This document shows positions 1 through 7,007 of a stretch of DNA of 14,349 nt, piece after piece. Each line of letters opens with the position of its first letter. Position 1 is the first letter of the stretch. The position numbers and the translations under genes were made by a program. The notes below the pieces were generated by a model that did not search any database, was not told the DNA's origin, and was given only the letters and a program-made list of their open reading frames with translations. Source of the DNA: Gammaproteobacteria bacterium (GTDB lineage: Bacteria; Pseudomonadota; Gammaproteobacteria; SZUA-140); assembly GCA_003230195.1 (NCBI GenBank), contig QIHH01000066.1, positions 1 through 14,349 of the forward strand, written 5' to 3'.

Positions 1-616
1 AGACCCAGCTAAACGGGAAGACCTCCATCGTCTCATACATCACGTCGGTCCAGTCTTCAAAGGTCGCCACGCGGAATAGCGTTAACATCGATATGCTGAT
101 ATCACCCCATAAAACCGGGTTAATTTTCTCAAACAGGAAGCTGCCAATCGCACCATAGATATAGAAGATAATAAACATCAACATCACCACATAGCCAATA
201 CGCGGAATCGCTTTAACCAGCGCATCCATCAAGATACGCATCTCTGGCACCATGGAGACTAGGCGTAACATGCGGAAAATACGCAACAGACGCGCCAACA
301 ACACCAGTTCACTCTCATCGACCGGTATCAGGCTTGCCGTCACAATCAAAAAATCAAAAATATTCCAGCCTTTCTTGAAAAAGTCACGCAGGCGCTTCTC
401 CGCCACCATGCGAATCACTAACTCAATCAAAAAGAAAGCCGTGACGGCAATATCAAACCCCTTCAGCATGTTCATCCAGTGCGGGGCAATGTCGTAAGTG
501 GTTGCACCAATCATCATCGCCGACAGGATAATAATGGTCACCACGGCCATCTCAAAAACTTTATTACTGCGTATCGTAACAAAGTGCTCTCGCCAGCCGG
601 ACACATCAGAATTCAT
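1..616 (-). CDS. Voltage-gated ion channel (single-domain, BacNav-like), 3' end outside window
   Basis: Inner-membrane, six-helix voltage-gated cation channel subunit, expected to work as a tetramer. I translated this strand from ATG at 616-614, which has a GGAG Shine-Dalgarno 8 bp upstream; 205 residues are visible. S1 is about residues 20-40, S2 50-70 (with E65), S3 84-98 (D88), and S4 105-120 with arginines at every third position (R109, R112, R115, R118), the classic voltage sensor. S5 spans about 137-163, followed by a pore loop with TLFRVATFEDWTD (179-191). S6 and any C-terminal coiled coil lie beyond the window edge. The pore motif occupies the place of the TLESW filter of NaChBac-type sodium channels but reads FEDW, so ion selectivity cannot be assumed. 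It follows mtnA on the same strand after an 80-bp gap and may be co-transcribed. Family assignment is firm; physiological role is unknown. Confidence 0.9.
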   Translation of the reverse strand, partial: MNSDVSGWREHFVTIRSNKVFEMAVVTIIILSAMMIGATTYDIAPHWMNMLKGFDIAVTAFFLIELVIRMVAEKRLRDFFKKGWNIFDFLIVTASLIPVDESELVLLARLLRIFRMLRLVSMVPEMRILMDALVKAIPRIGYVVMLMFIIFYIYGAIGSFLFEKINPVLWGDISISMLTLFRVATFEDWTDVMYETMEVFPFSWV

Positions 617-672
617 TGTTATGACTCCATTAAACTATTGACAAAATGACTCACACAAACACGGCATTTAAA

Positions 673-685
673 GAGACCTTTGCAC
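673..685. repeat. 13-bp copy of a mobile-element end (GAGACCTTTGCAC)
   Basis: This 13-mer, 11 bp beyond the mtnA stop codon, is identical to the left terminus of the palindromic element at 4187-4325. No opposite arm is visible nearby, so it may be a lone remnant of the same element family or a relic of an excised or truncated copy. A chance match of 13 bp within 14 kb is unlikely but possible. Confidence 0.4.
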
Positions 686-696
686 CATACAGGCAA

Positions 697-1740
697 TTAG
701 TCAGCCATCAACGCCGCCATTTTTTCCATATTTGGCTGCAGTACCACTCCGCGTTCAGTCACAATCGCATCGACCATGCCAGCAGGCGTCACATCAAAGA
801 CCGGGTTCCACGCCTTTGCGCCGCTTGCCGCCACCTGCTGACCATTAAACACCAGCAGTTCTTCCTCGTGACGCACCTCAAGCGGAATCTGCTCTCCAGT
901 TGCAAGCGACATGTCAATGGTTGAGGTCGGCGCCACCACCATCACCTTGACGCCATGATAACGAGCACTGATCGCCGCGTGATAGGTGCCAATTTTATTC
1001 GCCACATCACCATTCGCCGCAATTCGGTCCGAACCGACAATCAACCACTTCACTTCACCCTGCTTCATGAGATGCGCGGCCGCACCATCAGCCAGCAGCG
1101 TGACCGGAATGCCGTCCTGCAACAGCTCCCACGCAGTGAGGCGCGAACCCTGCATCCACGGGCGTGTTTCATCGGCGTAGACCTGGCTCACCTTATCTGC
1201 AGCGTGTGCCGCACGAATCACCCCGAGTGCCGTGCCGTAACCCGCAGTTGCCAGCGCGCCTGCATTACAGTGAGTCATCAGCGCACAGCGCTGCTCGATC
1301 AATGCCGCACCCAACTCGCCCATCCTGTGATTGGCCGCCAGATCTTCAGCATCGATGCGGCACGCCTCATCGATCACTGCTTGGCGCGGATCACCCTCAA
1401 GCGTGGTAATCAATGCCCACATCCGTTTTATCGCCCAGAAAAGATTCACGGCGGTGGGACGCGATTCTGCCAGTAGCGTCAAATCAGCCTCAATTGCCTG
1501 CTGCCAGCCATCCGGGTTTGCCTCATAACGCGCCACAACCGCAATCGCTACGCCATAACCCGCCGCCACACCGATCGCTGGCGCGCCGCGCACCACCATC
1601 TCTCGAATGCCATCAGCGACCGCCACCACATCCTCACATACGATATAAAGCTGCTGCAGTGGCAGCAGGCGCTGATCCAGCAATGTTAACTCACCCTCTT
1701 TCCAAATGACGGCTCGAACCTGATCAATCTGTTGCGACAT
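697..1740 (-). CDS. mtnA: S-methyl-5-thioribose-1-phosphate isomerase
   Basis: Cytosolic enzyme of methionine salvage that isomerises 5-methylthioribose-1-phosphate to 5-methylthioribulose-1-phosphate. The product is 347 aa, the usual family length. The family is clear from RGAPAIGVAAGYG (51-63), SRPTAVNLFWAI (93-104), HCNAGALATAGYGTALGV (157-174) and VGSDRIAANGDVANKIGTY (235-253). By family knowledge the catalytic pair is Cys158 and Asp238, both present. The reading frame is open upstream as far as 2208, but that extension is antisense to the OmpA-like gene. The ATG at 1740-1738 starts the conserved protein and has GGAG 8 bp upstream, so I use it. It is divergent from the OmpA-like gene, with about 100 bp of shared upstream DNA. 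No other methionine-salvage genes are adjacent. Confidence 0.95.
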   Translation of the reverse strand: MSQQIDQVRAVIWKEGELTLLDQRLLPLQQLYIVCEDVVAVADGIREMVVRGAPAIGVAAGYGVAIAVVARYEANPDGWQQAIEADLTLLAESRPTAVNLFWAIKRMWALITTLEGDPRQAVIDEACRIDAEDLAANHRMGELGAALIEQRCALMTHCNAGALATAGYGTALGVIRAAHAADKVSQVYADETRPWMQGSRLTAWELLQDGIPVTLLADGAAAHLMKQGEVKWLIVGSDRIAANGDVANKIGTYHAAISARYHGVKVMVVAPTSTIDMSLATGEQIPLEVRHEEELLVFNGQQVAASGAKAWNPVFDVTPAGMVDAIVTERGVVLQPNMEKMAALMAD

Positions 1741-1861
1741 CCCAAATACTCCAACACTAAAGATTACCGATAAATTTTGCCAATAAAACAAGCAACGCCA
1801 TCTTACCTTAGATAGTACAAATGATGTTAAGGCCACCCCACAAGTGGCCGATATTTCAATT

Positions 1862-2497
1862 ATGAACCGAGATAAAGCACTAAAATGGCTTAAACACAGT
1901 GCGTTGATCGCCACTATTTTACTGCCACTGAGCGCCGCTGGTAACAACAAACTGGTCGTAATTGTTGGTGAACCACCACTTGAAACGAACAGCACAACCG
2001 GCAGCACAACCGGCATCACATCAGCCGCAGAAAGCAGCATGGTTACCTCTGTCGAAGCCAATCTGCCCGACACCATCAAACCGACCATCCGCCCCAACAT
2101 TGATATCTTCACCCCACGTGAAAAACCAATTGAGTTTATCACCCTGAATAGCGTGCTGTTTTCCCACAACGGCACTGCACTCGATAACAAAGCAAAATTG
2201 ATTCTCAATGATATTGCCGCTTACCTGCAAGATAACGAGGCCGTCGAACGCCTGCTAATCAATGGTTTTGCCGATAAAATAGCCAGCAATAATTACAATG
2301 CAAAACTCTCTGCCAAACGCGCCTTTGTGGTACGTGAATACCTCCGTTACATCGGCGTACCAACACCGCTGATGCATACCGTTAGCTGGGGTGAGGGATA
2401 TCCCACTGATGAGCACTGGACCATCAACGGTCGCAAACGCAATCGCCGCGTTGAGTTATATCTAATCCAGAAATCGAACGCTTTCCCGACTTTTTAG
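1862..2497 (+). CDS. Secreted OmpA-domain (peptidoglycan-binding) protein
   Basis: A 211-residue envelope protein. Residues 1-27 look like a signal peptide: a basic start (NRDKALKWLKH), then a hydrophobic run (ALIATILLPLSAAG). A Thr/Ser-rich linker of about 60 residues follows, then a C-terminal OmpA-like domain (about 96-202) with LINGFADKIASNNYNAKLSAKRA (132-154) and NRRVELYL (194-201). Asp138 and the Arg in NRRVE (R196) match positions that bind diaminopimelate of peptidoglycan in this family. There is no beta-barrel, so it is more likely periplasmic or wall-attached than an OmpA porin. I see no lipobox cysteine. The start is uncertain: GTG at 1844 is in frame and has TTAAGG 11 bp before it, whereas ATG 1862 lacks a clear ribosome site but gives the more typical signal peptide. 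Function beyond cell-wall anchoring is not apparent. Confidence 0.82.
   Translation: MNRDKALKWLKHSALIATILLPLSAAGNNKLVVIVGEPPLETNSTTGSTTGITSAAESSMVTSVEANLPDTIKPTIRPNIDIFTPREKPIEFITLNSVLFSHNGTALDNKAKLILNDIAAYLQDNEAVERLLINGFADKIASNNYNAKLSAKRAFVVREYLRYIGVPTPLMHTVSWGEGYPTDEHWTINGRKRNRRVELYLIQKSNAFPTF
1991..2014 (+). repeat. Two tandem copies of a 12-bp unit inside the OmpA-like gene
   Basis: AGCACAACCGGC occurs twice head to tail, encoding the tandem Ser-Thr-Thr-Gly repeats in the linker between the signal peptide and the OmpA domain. The unit is a multiple of three, so copy-number change would alter linker length without breaking the frame. Confidence 0.8.
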
Positions 2498-2524
2498 TGG
2501 CTATCGCAGCAACACCTTTTTCCC

Positions 2525-2709
2525 TTAAGGGCACCTCTATTAATTCATGAACGCGCAGCTTAAATTCTAAATCCGCACCATCAGCATTGTCAATTTTGGC
2601 AATAGTCCCGCTACGATATGCCCCTTGGGTATTACCTGCTATTGACGCCTTGATGTCACGAATTTTGAATGCAATCTGCCACGCCCAGAATTAATAGAGG
2701 TGCCCTTAA
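2525..2709. mobile_element. MITE-like element, 177 bp, with 18-bp perfect terminal inverted repeats and TTAA duplications
   Basis: GGGCACCTCTATTAATTC at 2529-2546 is repeated exactly in inverted orientation at 2688-2705. Each end is flanked by TTAA (2525-2528 and 2706-2709), which reads as a 4-bp target duplication. The 141-bp interior is too small for a transposase, so this would be a non-autonomous element. The YTAR-type 4-bp target fits the habit of IS5-group insertion sequences, but I cannot confirm the parent element. The right end stops 4 bp before the gnd stop codon. Because TTAA is itself palindromic, the inverted repeat appears as 22 bp; a stem-loop with no transposition history is the alternative reading. 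Confidence 0.65.
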
Positions 2710-2713
2710 AAAA

Positions 2714-4138
2714 TCAATCCTGATTCGCCAGTTTCTTCCAATCAGAATGAAAAAACTCACCGCGAGGTTTATCGATTCGCTCATAGGTGTGCGCACCAAA
2801 ATAATCCCGCTGTGCTTGGAGCAGATTAGCAGGCAATTTTTCAGTGCGAAAGCCGTCGTAAAAAGAGAGTGCAGATGACATCGCCGGTACCGGCACACCC
2901 GCCTGAACCGCTATCACCAACGCCTTTCGCCAACCATCCTGTGCCTTAACGATTGCATTTTGAAAGTAGCCATCCAACAGCAGGTTTTCCAGTTCAGGGT
3001 TATTATCATAAGCCGCTTTAATATCACTCAAAAACTGACTACGGATAATACAACCACCACGCCACATCAGCGCAATATCACCATAGGCTAGTTTCCATTG
3101 ATACTGGCTTGCAGCCTCTTTCATCAACATAAAGCCCTGCGTATAAGAGATAATCTTCGATGCAAAAAGTGCATCGCGCACGGCCTCAATCAAGGCGGCC
3201 TTATCGATATCAAGCTCATACACTGGCGCGGCAAAGGCCTTTGATGCCTCAATACGAGTCTCTTTAAATGAAGAGAGGTAACGCGCAAAGACCGCTTCAC
3301 CAATCAGCGTCAGTGGAACACCCATCTCCAAAGCATTGATACCAGTCCACTTTCCGGTGCCTTTCTGGCCCGCAGTGTCCAGCACCTTGTCACCCAGCCA
3401 CTCGCCATTTTCCTGTACCTTTAAGATATCCGCGGTAATCTCAATCAGATAAGAATTGAGATCTCCTTGGTTCCATTCATTAAAAACCTCTGCCAGTTCC
3501 GCTGGTTCTAGCTTCAATACATCACGTAGAATATGATACGCTTCGCATATTAACTGCATGTCGCCATATTCAATACCATTGTGTACCATCTTCACATAAT
3601 GACCCGCCCCCCCTTCACCGACCCACTGGCAACAGACATCCTGCTCAACCCTAGCTGCAATCGCCTGAAAGAGTCCCTTAACCAGCCCCCACGCCTTTTG
3701 ATTGCCACCCGGCATAATCGATGGCCCAAAGCGCGCGCCCTCTTCACCACCTGACACACCAATCCCTAAAAACAAAATACCTTTCGCTTCACAGCTAACC
3801 GTTCTGCGCTGGGTATCTGAGAAAAGTGAATTTCCGCCATCAATAATCACATCACCTTCATCAAGACGTGGTATCAGCCGTTCAATAAAGTGATCCACCA
3901 CCTCGCCCGCCTTCACCATCAACATCACTTTACGTGGCGAAGAGAGGCTATCGCAGAACTCCGTTATCCCTTTTGTACCCACAATCGATTTACCCTTTGC
4001 TACACCTGCCATAAAGTCATCTGTTTTTTGAGCGGAACGATTATAGACAGCTATTTTATAGCCGTTATCCGCCATATTTAACACAAGATTCTGGCCCATG
4101 ACAGCCAATCCAATGAGGCCAATATCTGCTTTTTCCAT
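2714..4138 (-). CDS. gnd: 6-phosphogluconate dehydrogenase, NADP-dependent, decarboxylating
   Basis: Cytosolic enzyme of the oxidative pentose phosphate pathway: 6-phosphogluconate plus NADP+ gives ribulose-5-phosphate, CO2 and NADPH. The 474-aa product is the long, homodimeric type. The N-terminal Rossmann motif is GLIGLAVMGQNL (7-18). DGGNSLFSDTQRR (100-112) and GVSGGEEGARFGPSIMPGG (127-145) are followed by the signature VKMVHNGIEYGDMQLICEAY (182-201), which contains the expected catalytic Lys183 and Glu190 and the substrate-binding Asn187. GQKGTGKWTGINAL (257-270) and the substrate-binding tail YERIDKPRGEFFHSDW (452-467) are intact. An in-frame ATG lies further upstream, but ATG 4138-4136 starts the conserved sequence and has AAGGGA about 7 bp upstream. 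Both flanks carry small mobile elements; the coding sequence itself looks undamaged. Confidence 0.96.
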   Translation of the reverse strand: MEKADIGLIGLAVMGQNLVLNMADNGYKIAVYNRSAQKTDDFMAGVAKGKSIVGTKGITEFCDSLSSPRKVMLMVKAGEVVDHFIERLIPRLDEGDVIIDGGNSLFSDTQRRTVSCEAKGILFLGIGVSGGEEGARFGPSIMPGGNQKAWGLVKGLFQAIAARVEQDVCCQWVGEGGAGHYVKMVHNGIEYGDMQLICEAYHILRDVLKLEPAELAEVFNEWNQGDLNSYLIEITADILKVQENGEWLGDKVLDTAGQKGTGKWTGINALEMGVPLTLIGEAVFARYLSSFKETRIEASKAFAAPVYELDIDKAALIEAVRDALFASKIISYTQGFMLMKEAASQYQWKLAYGDIALMWRGGCIIRSQFLSDIKAAYDNNPELENLLLDGYFQNAIVKAQDGWRKALVIAVQAGVPVPAMSSALSFYDGFRTEKLPANLLQAQRDYFGAHTYERIDKPRGEFFHSDWKKLANQD

Positions 4139-4181
4139 TTGATTTCCCTTATCTGACATGAATGAGCTCATCACTAAATAC

Positions 4182-4330
4182 ACTGTGAGACCTTTGCACG
4201 AGAACTAGTTTTCGTTCCAGCAAGGCATAAATGATCGAAAAAACGGAGTTTACACCAAGTAAATGAGTATTTTGAGATCATTTATAACGCGGCTGGAACG
4301 GAAAATAGACTCGTGCAAAGCTCTCACTGT
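4182..4330. mobile_element. Hairpin MITE-like element, 139 bp, flanked by ACTGT direct repeats
   Basis: Positions 4187-4325 form an almost complete palindrome: two 67-nt arms (4187-4253 and 4259-4325) around a 5-nt loop ACCAA. The outer 16 bp match with one mismatch (GAGACCTTTGCACGAG against GAGAGCTTTGCACGAG). An inner CGTTCCAGC block, an ATAAATGATC block and TTTAC next to the loop also pair. ACTGT at 4182-4186 recurs directly at 4326-4330, consistent with a target duplication. No coding capacity. The ends differ completely from those of the element at 2525-2709, so it is a separate family. It lies 43 bp upstream of the gnd start and within about 100 bp of the decayed aminotransferase start, where it could affect transcription of either. 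Confidence 0.72.
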
Positions 4331-4347
4331 AGATCTAATCCAAGTAG

Positions 4348-4376
4348 TTTACACCATGAATATCCGACGCTGAAAT
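4348..4376 (+). promoter_or_regulatory. Possible sigma-70 promoter of the decayed aminotransferase
   Basis: TTTACA (4348-4353) is followed after exactly 17 bp by TGAAAT (4371-4376), 59 bp before the old start codon. The -35 matches 5 of 6 consensus positions and the -10 only 4 of 6. It is outside the hairpin element, so it may predate the insertion. Confidence 0.3.
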
Positions 4377-4435
4377 TAAGTCGCAACTTTGATTTGCTGG
4401 CAATATCGTATTTCTATCAACGATAAGGAACAGCG

Positions 4436-5497
4436 ATGACCAAGTTAATCAACAAAGATGAGTTTCCACATAGTGATTTCGCTGAACAAAACACGCTCAT
4501 GGGTGCACAGCATTACCCACGCTGGATGAGCACTGAGATAAAACTATGCCGACGCCTTGCACGCCTGATCAACGCGCCATCACCCGAATGATATCGCGCT
4601 GTTAAAAAATACCTCCGAGGCACTCTCTGTACTCGCCTACGGTATCGACTGGCAAGCGGGTGACAACATTGTTACAGTGATCAGGAGTTCCCCTCCAAAC
4701 GCATTGTATGGGAATCACCTAGACAATTAGAAGTTGAACTTCGCGAAGGCGATTTCAACTCAGCGGTGACTCCAAAACAGGCCTTGATCAATGCAATGAA
4801 TAGCAATACCCGCCTCCATTCAGTACGCCAGTGACCTCAAGATGGATCTGACACCACTCGGCCATCACTGCCGTGCCAATGATATTTTATTTTGTGTCGA
4901 TGCAATCCAGAGCCTCGATGCGATATCGTTTAACGCACAGGTGATAGAAGCGGACTTTGTAGTGGCTGACGGCTACAAATGGATGCTCGGCCCCGAAGGA
5001 CTCGCACTATTTTACTGCCCCGTCGAATTGCGTTAACAGCTCAAACTGCATCAGTATAGCTGGCACATGGTTGAGGCCATTGGTGACTACGATACCAAAA
5101 CATGGGAACCAGCAAATAGCGCGCGCCGCTTTGAATGCGGTAACCCCAACATGCTTGCAATTCATGCACTCAATGCTACCATCGGCTTAATACTAAAAAC
5201 AGGCATTGAGACAATCGAAATGCTACTACTTGAACGTAGTAAGCATATGATGAAAATCATCCACGCCAACCCGAGGTTGACACTTGTAACGCCAACAGAG
5301 CGCGGCCGTTACGGCGGCATGTGACCTTTCATGCAAAGTACGAAAATCAACAGATGCTCTACCAAGAGCTGATGAAAGAAGAGGTGATCTGTGCACAGCG
5401 TGGTGGTGGCATCCGTTTTTCACCGCATTTTTACACGCCGCTAACACAACTGGATCTAGCCTTTAACAAAGTAGATGAAATTATAAATACTGCTTAA
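4436..5497 (+). pseudogene. Class V PLP-dependent aminotransferase (cysteine desulfurase/SufS-like fold), degenerate
   Basis: Joined over two frames, the translation gives a recognisable class V aminotransferase: GAQHYPRWM, then NDIALLKNTSEALSVLAYGIDW, LFCVDAIQSLDAI, ADFVVADGYKWMLGPEGLALFYC (the Lys is the PLP Schiff-base site), WHMVEAIGDYDTKTWEPA and RFECGNPNMLAIHALNA, ending CAQRGGGIRFSPHFYTP. The intact start (ATG 4436, AAGGAA 5 bp upstream) reads only 51 codons to TGA 4589-4591. The frame changes near 4587, 4675, 4820 and 5317, and TAA at 5034-5036 interrupts the long middle segment. Comparing residues 10-20 with the usual family N-terminus (FP...YLNHA...FAEQN), the stretch between FPH and DFAEQN is missing, suggesting an internal deletion. 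Too many lesions for sequencing error or programmed frameshifting. The original substrate is not identifiable; close relatives in Proteobacteria are mostly annotated only as aminotransferases. Confidence 0.9.
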
Positions 5498-5527
5498 CAC
5501 AACCCACTAACTAATCTAGTGTTGTGT
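5497..5527. terminator. Possible hairpin between convergent transcription units
   Basis: ACACAAC...ACTA pairs with TAGT...GTTGTGT across a 7-nt loop, with a 2-nt bulge, beginning at the pseudogene stop codon. It has no good T-tract on either side (CTTAG follows), so it is a weak terminator candidate for the pseudogene on the plus strand or prsR on the minus strand. Confidence 0.35.
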
Positions 5528-5612
5528 CTTAGATAGTATCCCACCAAAAGCGTCGGATGAAACATGCATATTCAGATCATTAACTTCAACTAATATGAGA
5601 AAATCCATAATC

Positions 5613-6971
5613 TTACTTTAAACCAAGCTTACCCATTATCGAGTACAGTGTAGGCCGACTCACACCCAAAATTTCAGCTGTCTGGGAAACATTATCACCA
5701 CAAAGACTCAACGCCCTGATCACTGCTGCATATTCAGCACGATCACGCACTTCACGTAAATTTAATGGCATCGACTTCGATTCAAAAACCAGTTCCAGGT
5801 CCTCAGCTGTAATTTGATTCCCTTCCGCCATAATCACTGCCCGCTTAAGCTTATTCTCCATCTCTCTCACATTACCTGGCCACGAATAGGATTCTATCGC
5901 AGATAACGCCTCATCAGAAATGGAACTAATATTTCGGCTGAATTCCTTAGCAAATCGGGCTAAAATAAATTTCGCTAATAATACAGCATCACCTTCTCGT
6001 TTTCGTAACGGCGGAATATTAATTGTTAACTCATTGATACGGTAAAATAAATCTTCCCTAAAAACGCCTTGCTCAACCAATTGATCAATGTTCTGATTAG
6101 TCGCACAAATAACGCGCACATCCACAGCAATTTCATTACGCCCACCAATCCGCTCTATCACACGCTCCTGCAAAAAACGCAATAATTTTACCTGCAGCGA
6201 AGCAGGCAAATCCCCCATTTCATCCAAAAACAATGTCCCGCCATCTGCATACTCCACTCTGCCCTTCGTCTGCTTATTAGCCCCGGTAAAGGCTCCTTTT
6301 TCATAGCCAAAAAGTTCACTCTCTAATAATGCTTCAGGAATCGCACCACAATTAATCGCAATAAATGCTTTTGACTTACGAGTACTTAACTCATGAAGTG
6401 CTCTTGCAATCACCTCTTTACCAGTACCACTCTCTCCCAGCAGCAACGTTGTCACATTTGTTGGGGCCACTTTTTCAACCATTCGACAGACTTTCATCAT
6501 TTGTGGGCTAGATCCAATAATCCCTTTAATGACAGATGCTTTTCGACCTTTCATCAAAAACTGATTTTCTTCTTCCAACTCATAAAGGCAAAATGCCCGA
6601 CTAACAATTAACCCTAGCACTTCAGCATCTACAGGCTTCTGATAATAATCATACGCCCCTTTTGCAACGGCTTTAATGGCATTCTTACGATCATCATTTC
6701 CTGTCACAATGATCACTTTGGTATGTGGAATCAAATTCAATATTTCATCAAGGGCCACTAACCCTTCGGTCGCATTCTCAGCATCAGGCGGTAACCCTAA
6801 GTCCAGTAAAACCACGGGTGGTTCATAACGCCTCAAAAGAACCAACCCCTCCTCTCTATTGCCAGCAATCAATACTCTGTAACCATCGAAACACCATTTC
6901 AGCTGACTCTGTAACCCGACGTCATCTTCAATAACTAATAATGTTTTCTGGTCCTGTTTAGATCGACTCAC
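5613..6971 (-). CDS. prsR: PEP-CTERM-associated response regulator PrsR (sigma-54 activator)
   Basis: NtrC-type transcription activator of 452 aa, partner of the upstream kinase PrsK. The receiver domain (about 10-125) has acidic D16-D17, phospho-acceptor D57 in LLDLGLPP, T90 and K112. The AAA+ domain (about 150-385) has Walker A GESGTGKE (179-186), the sigma-54 contact loop GAFTGA (226-231), Walker B GGTLFLDE (244-251) and the SWPGNVRE segment (363-370). The C-terminal Fis-type helix-turn-helix is NVSQTAEILGVSRPTLYSIM (427-446). EDDVGLQSQLKWCFDGY (15-31) is characteristic of PrsR. I choose GTG 6971-6969 because GAGGG lies 7 bp upstream; a TTG at 7001 is in frame but poorly placed. It begins 36 bp after prsK. 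In other genomes PrsR acts with sigma-54 at PEP-CTERM gene promoters; its targets here are unknown, since I found no convincing -24/-12 site in this window. Confidence 0.93.
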   Translation of the reverse strand: MSRSKQDQKTLLVIEDDVGLQSQLKWCFDGYRVLIAGNREEGLVLLRRYEPPVVLLDLGLPPDAENATEGLVALDEILNLIPHTKVIIVTGNDDRKNAIKAVAKGAYDYYQKPVDAEVLGLIVSRAFCLYELEEENQFLMKGRKASVIKGIIGSSPQMMKVCRMVEKVAPTNVTTLLLGESGTGKEVIARALHELSTRKSKAFIAINCGAIPEALLESELFGYEKGAFTGANKQTKGRVEYADGGTLFLDEMGDLPASLQVKLLRFLQERVIERIGGRNEIAVDVRVICATNQNIDQLVEQGVFREDLFYRINELTINIPPLRKREGDAVLLAKFILARFAKEFSRNISSISDEALSAIESYSWPGNVREMENKLKRAVIMAEGNQITAEDLELVFESKSMPLNLREVRDRAEYAAVIRALSLCGDNVSQTAEILGVSRPTLYSIMGKLGLK

Positions 6972-7007
6972 TACATAACCCTCTTTTAAAAATGCTCTCA
7001 ACTTAAG

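Noticed and set aside
646..1709. Several plus-strand reading frames of 60-170 codons opposite mtnA.
   Set aside because: They are shadows of the mtnA coding strand: overlapping, without family features, and with low-complexity His/Arg/Pro-rich translations.
1741..2208. Open minus-strand extension of the mtnA frame by 156 codons, which could look like a longer fusion protein.
   Set aside because: It is antisense to the OmpA-like gene, has no relation to MtnA, and the normal 347-aa start at 1740 has a good ribosome site.
4139..4183. A 15-residue N-terminal extension of gnd.
   Set aside because: The conserved protein starts at the ATG at 4138, which has its own AAGGGA; the extension runs up to the flank of the inserted element.
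5055..5075. A TGGCAC sequence followed by TTGAG, resembling a sigma-54 promoter.
   Set aside because: The spacing between the GG and GC elements is wrong, and it lies inside the aminotransferase pseudogene where the same bases encode WHMVE.
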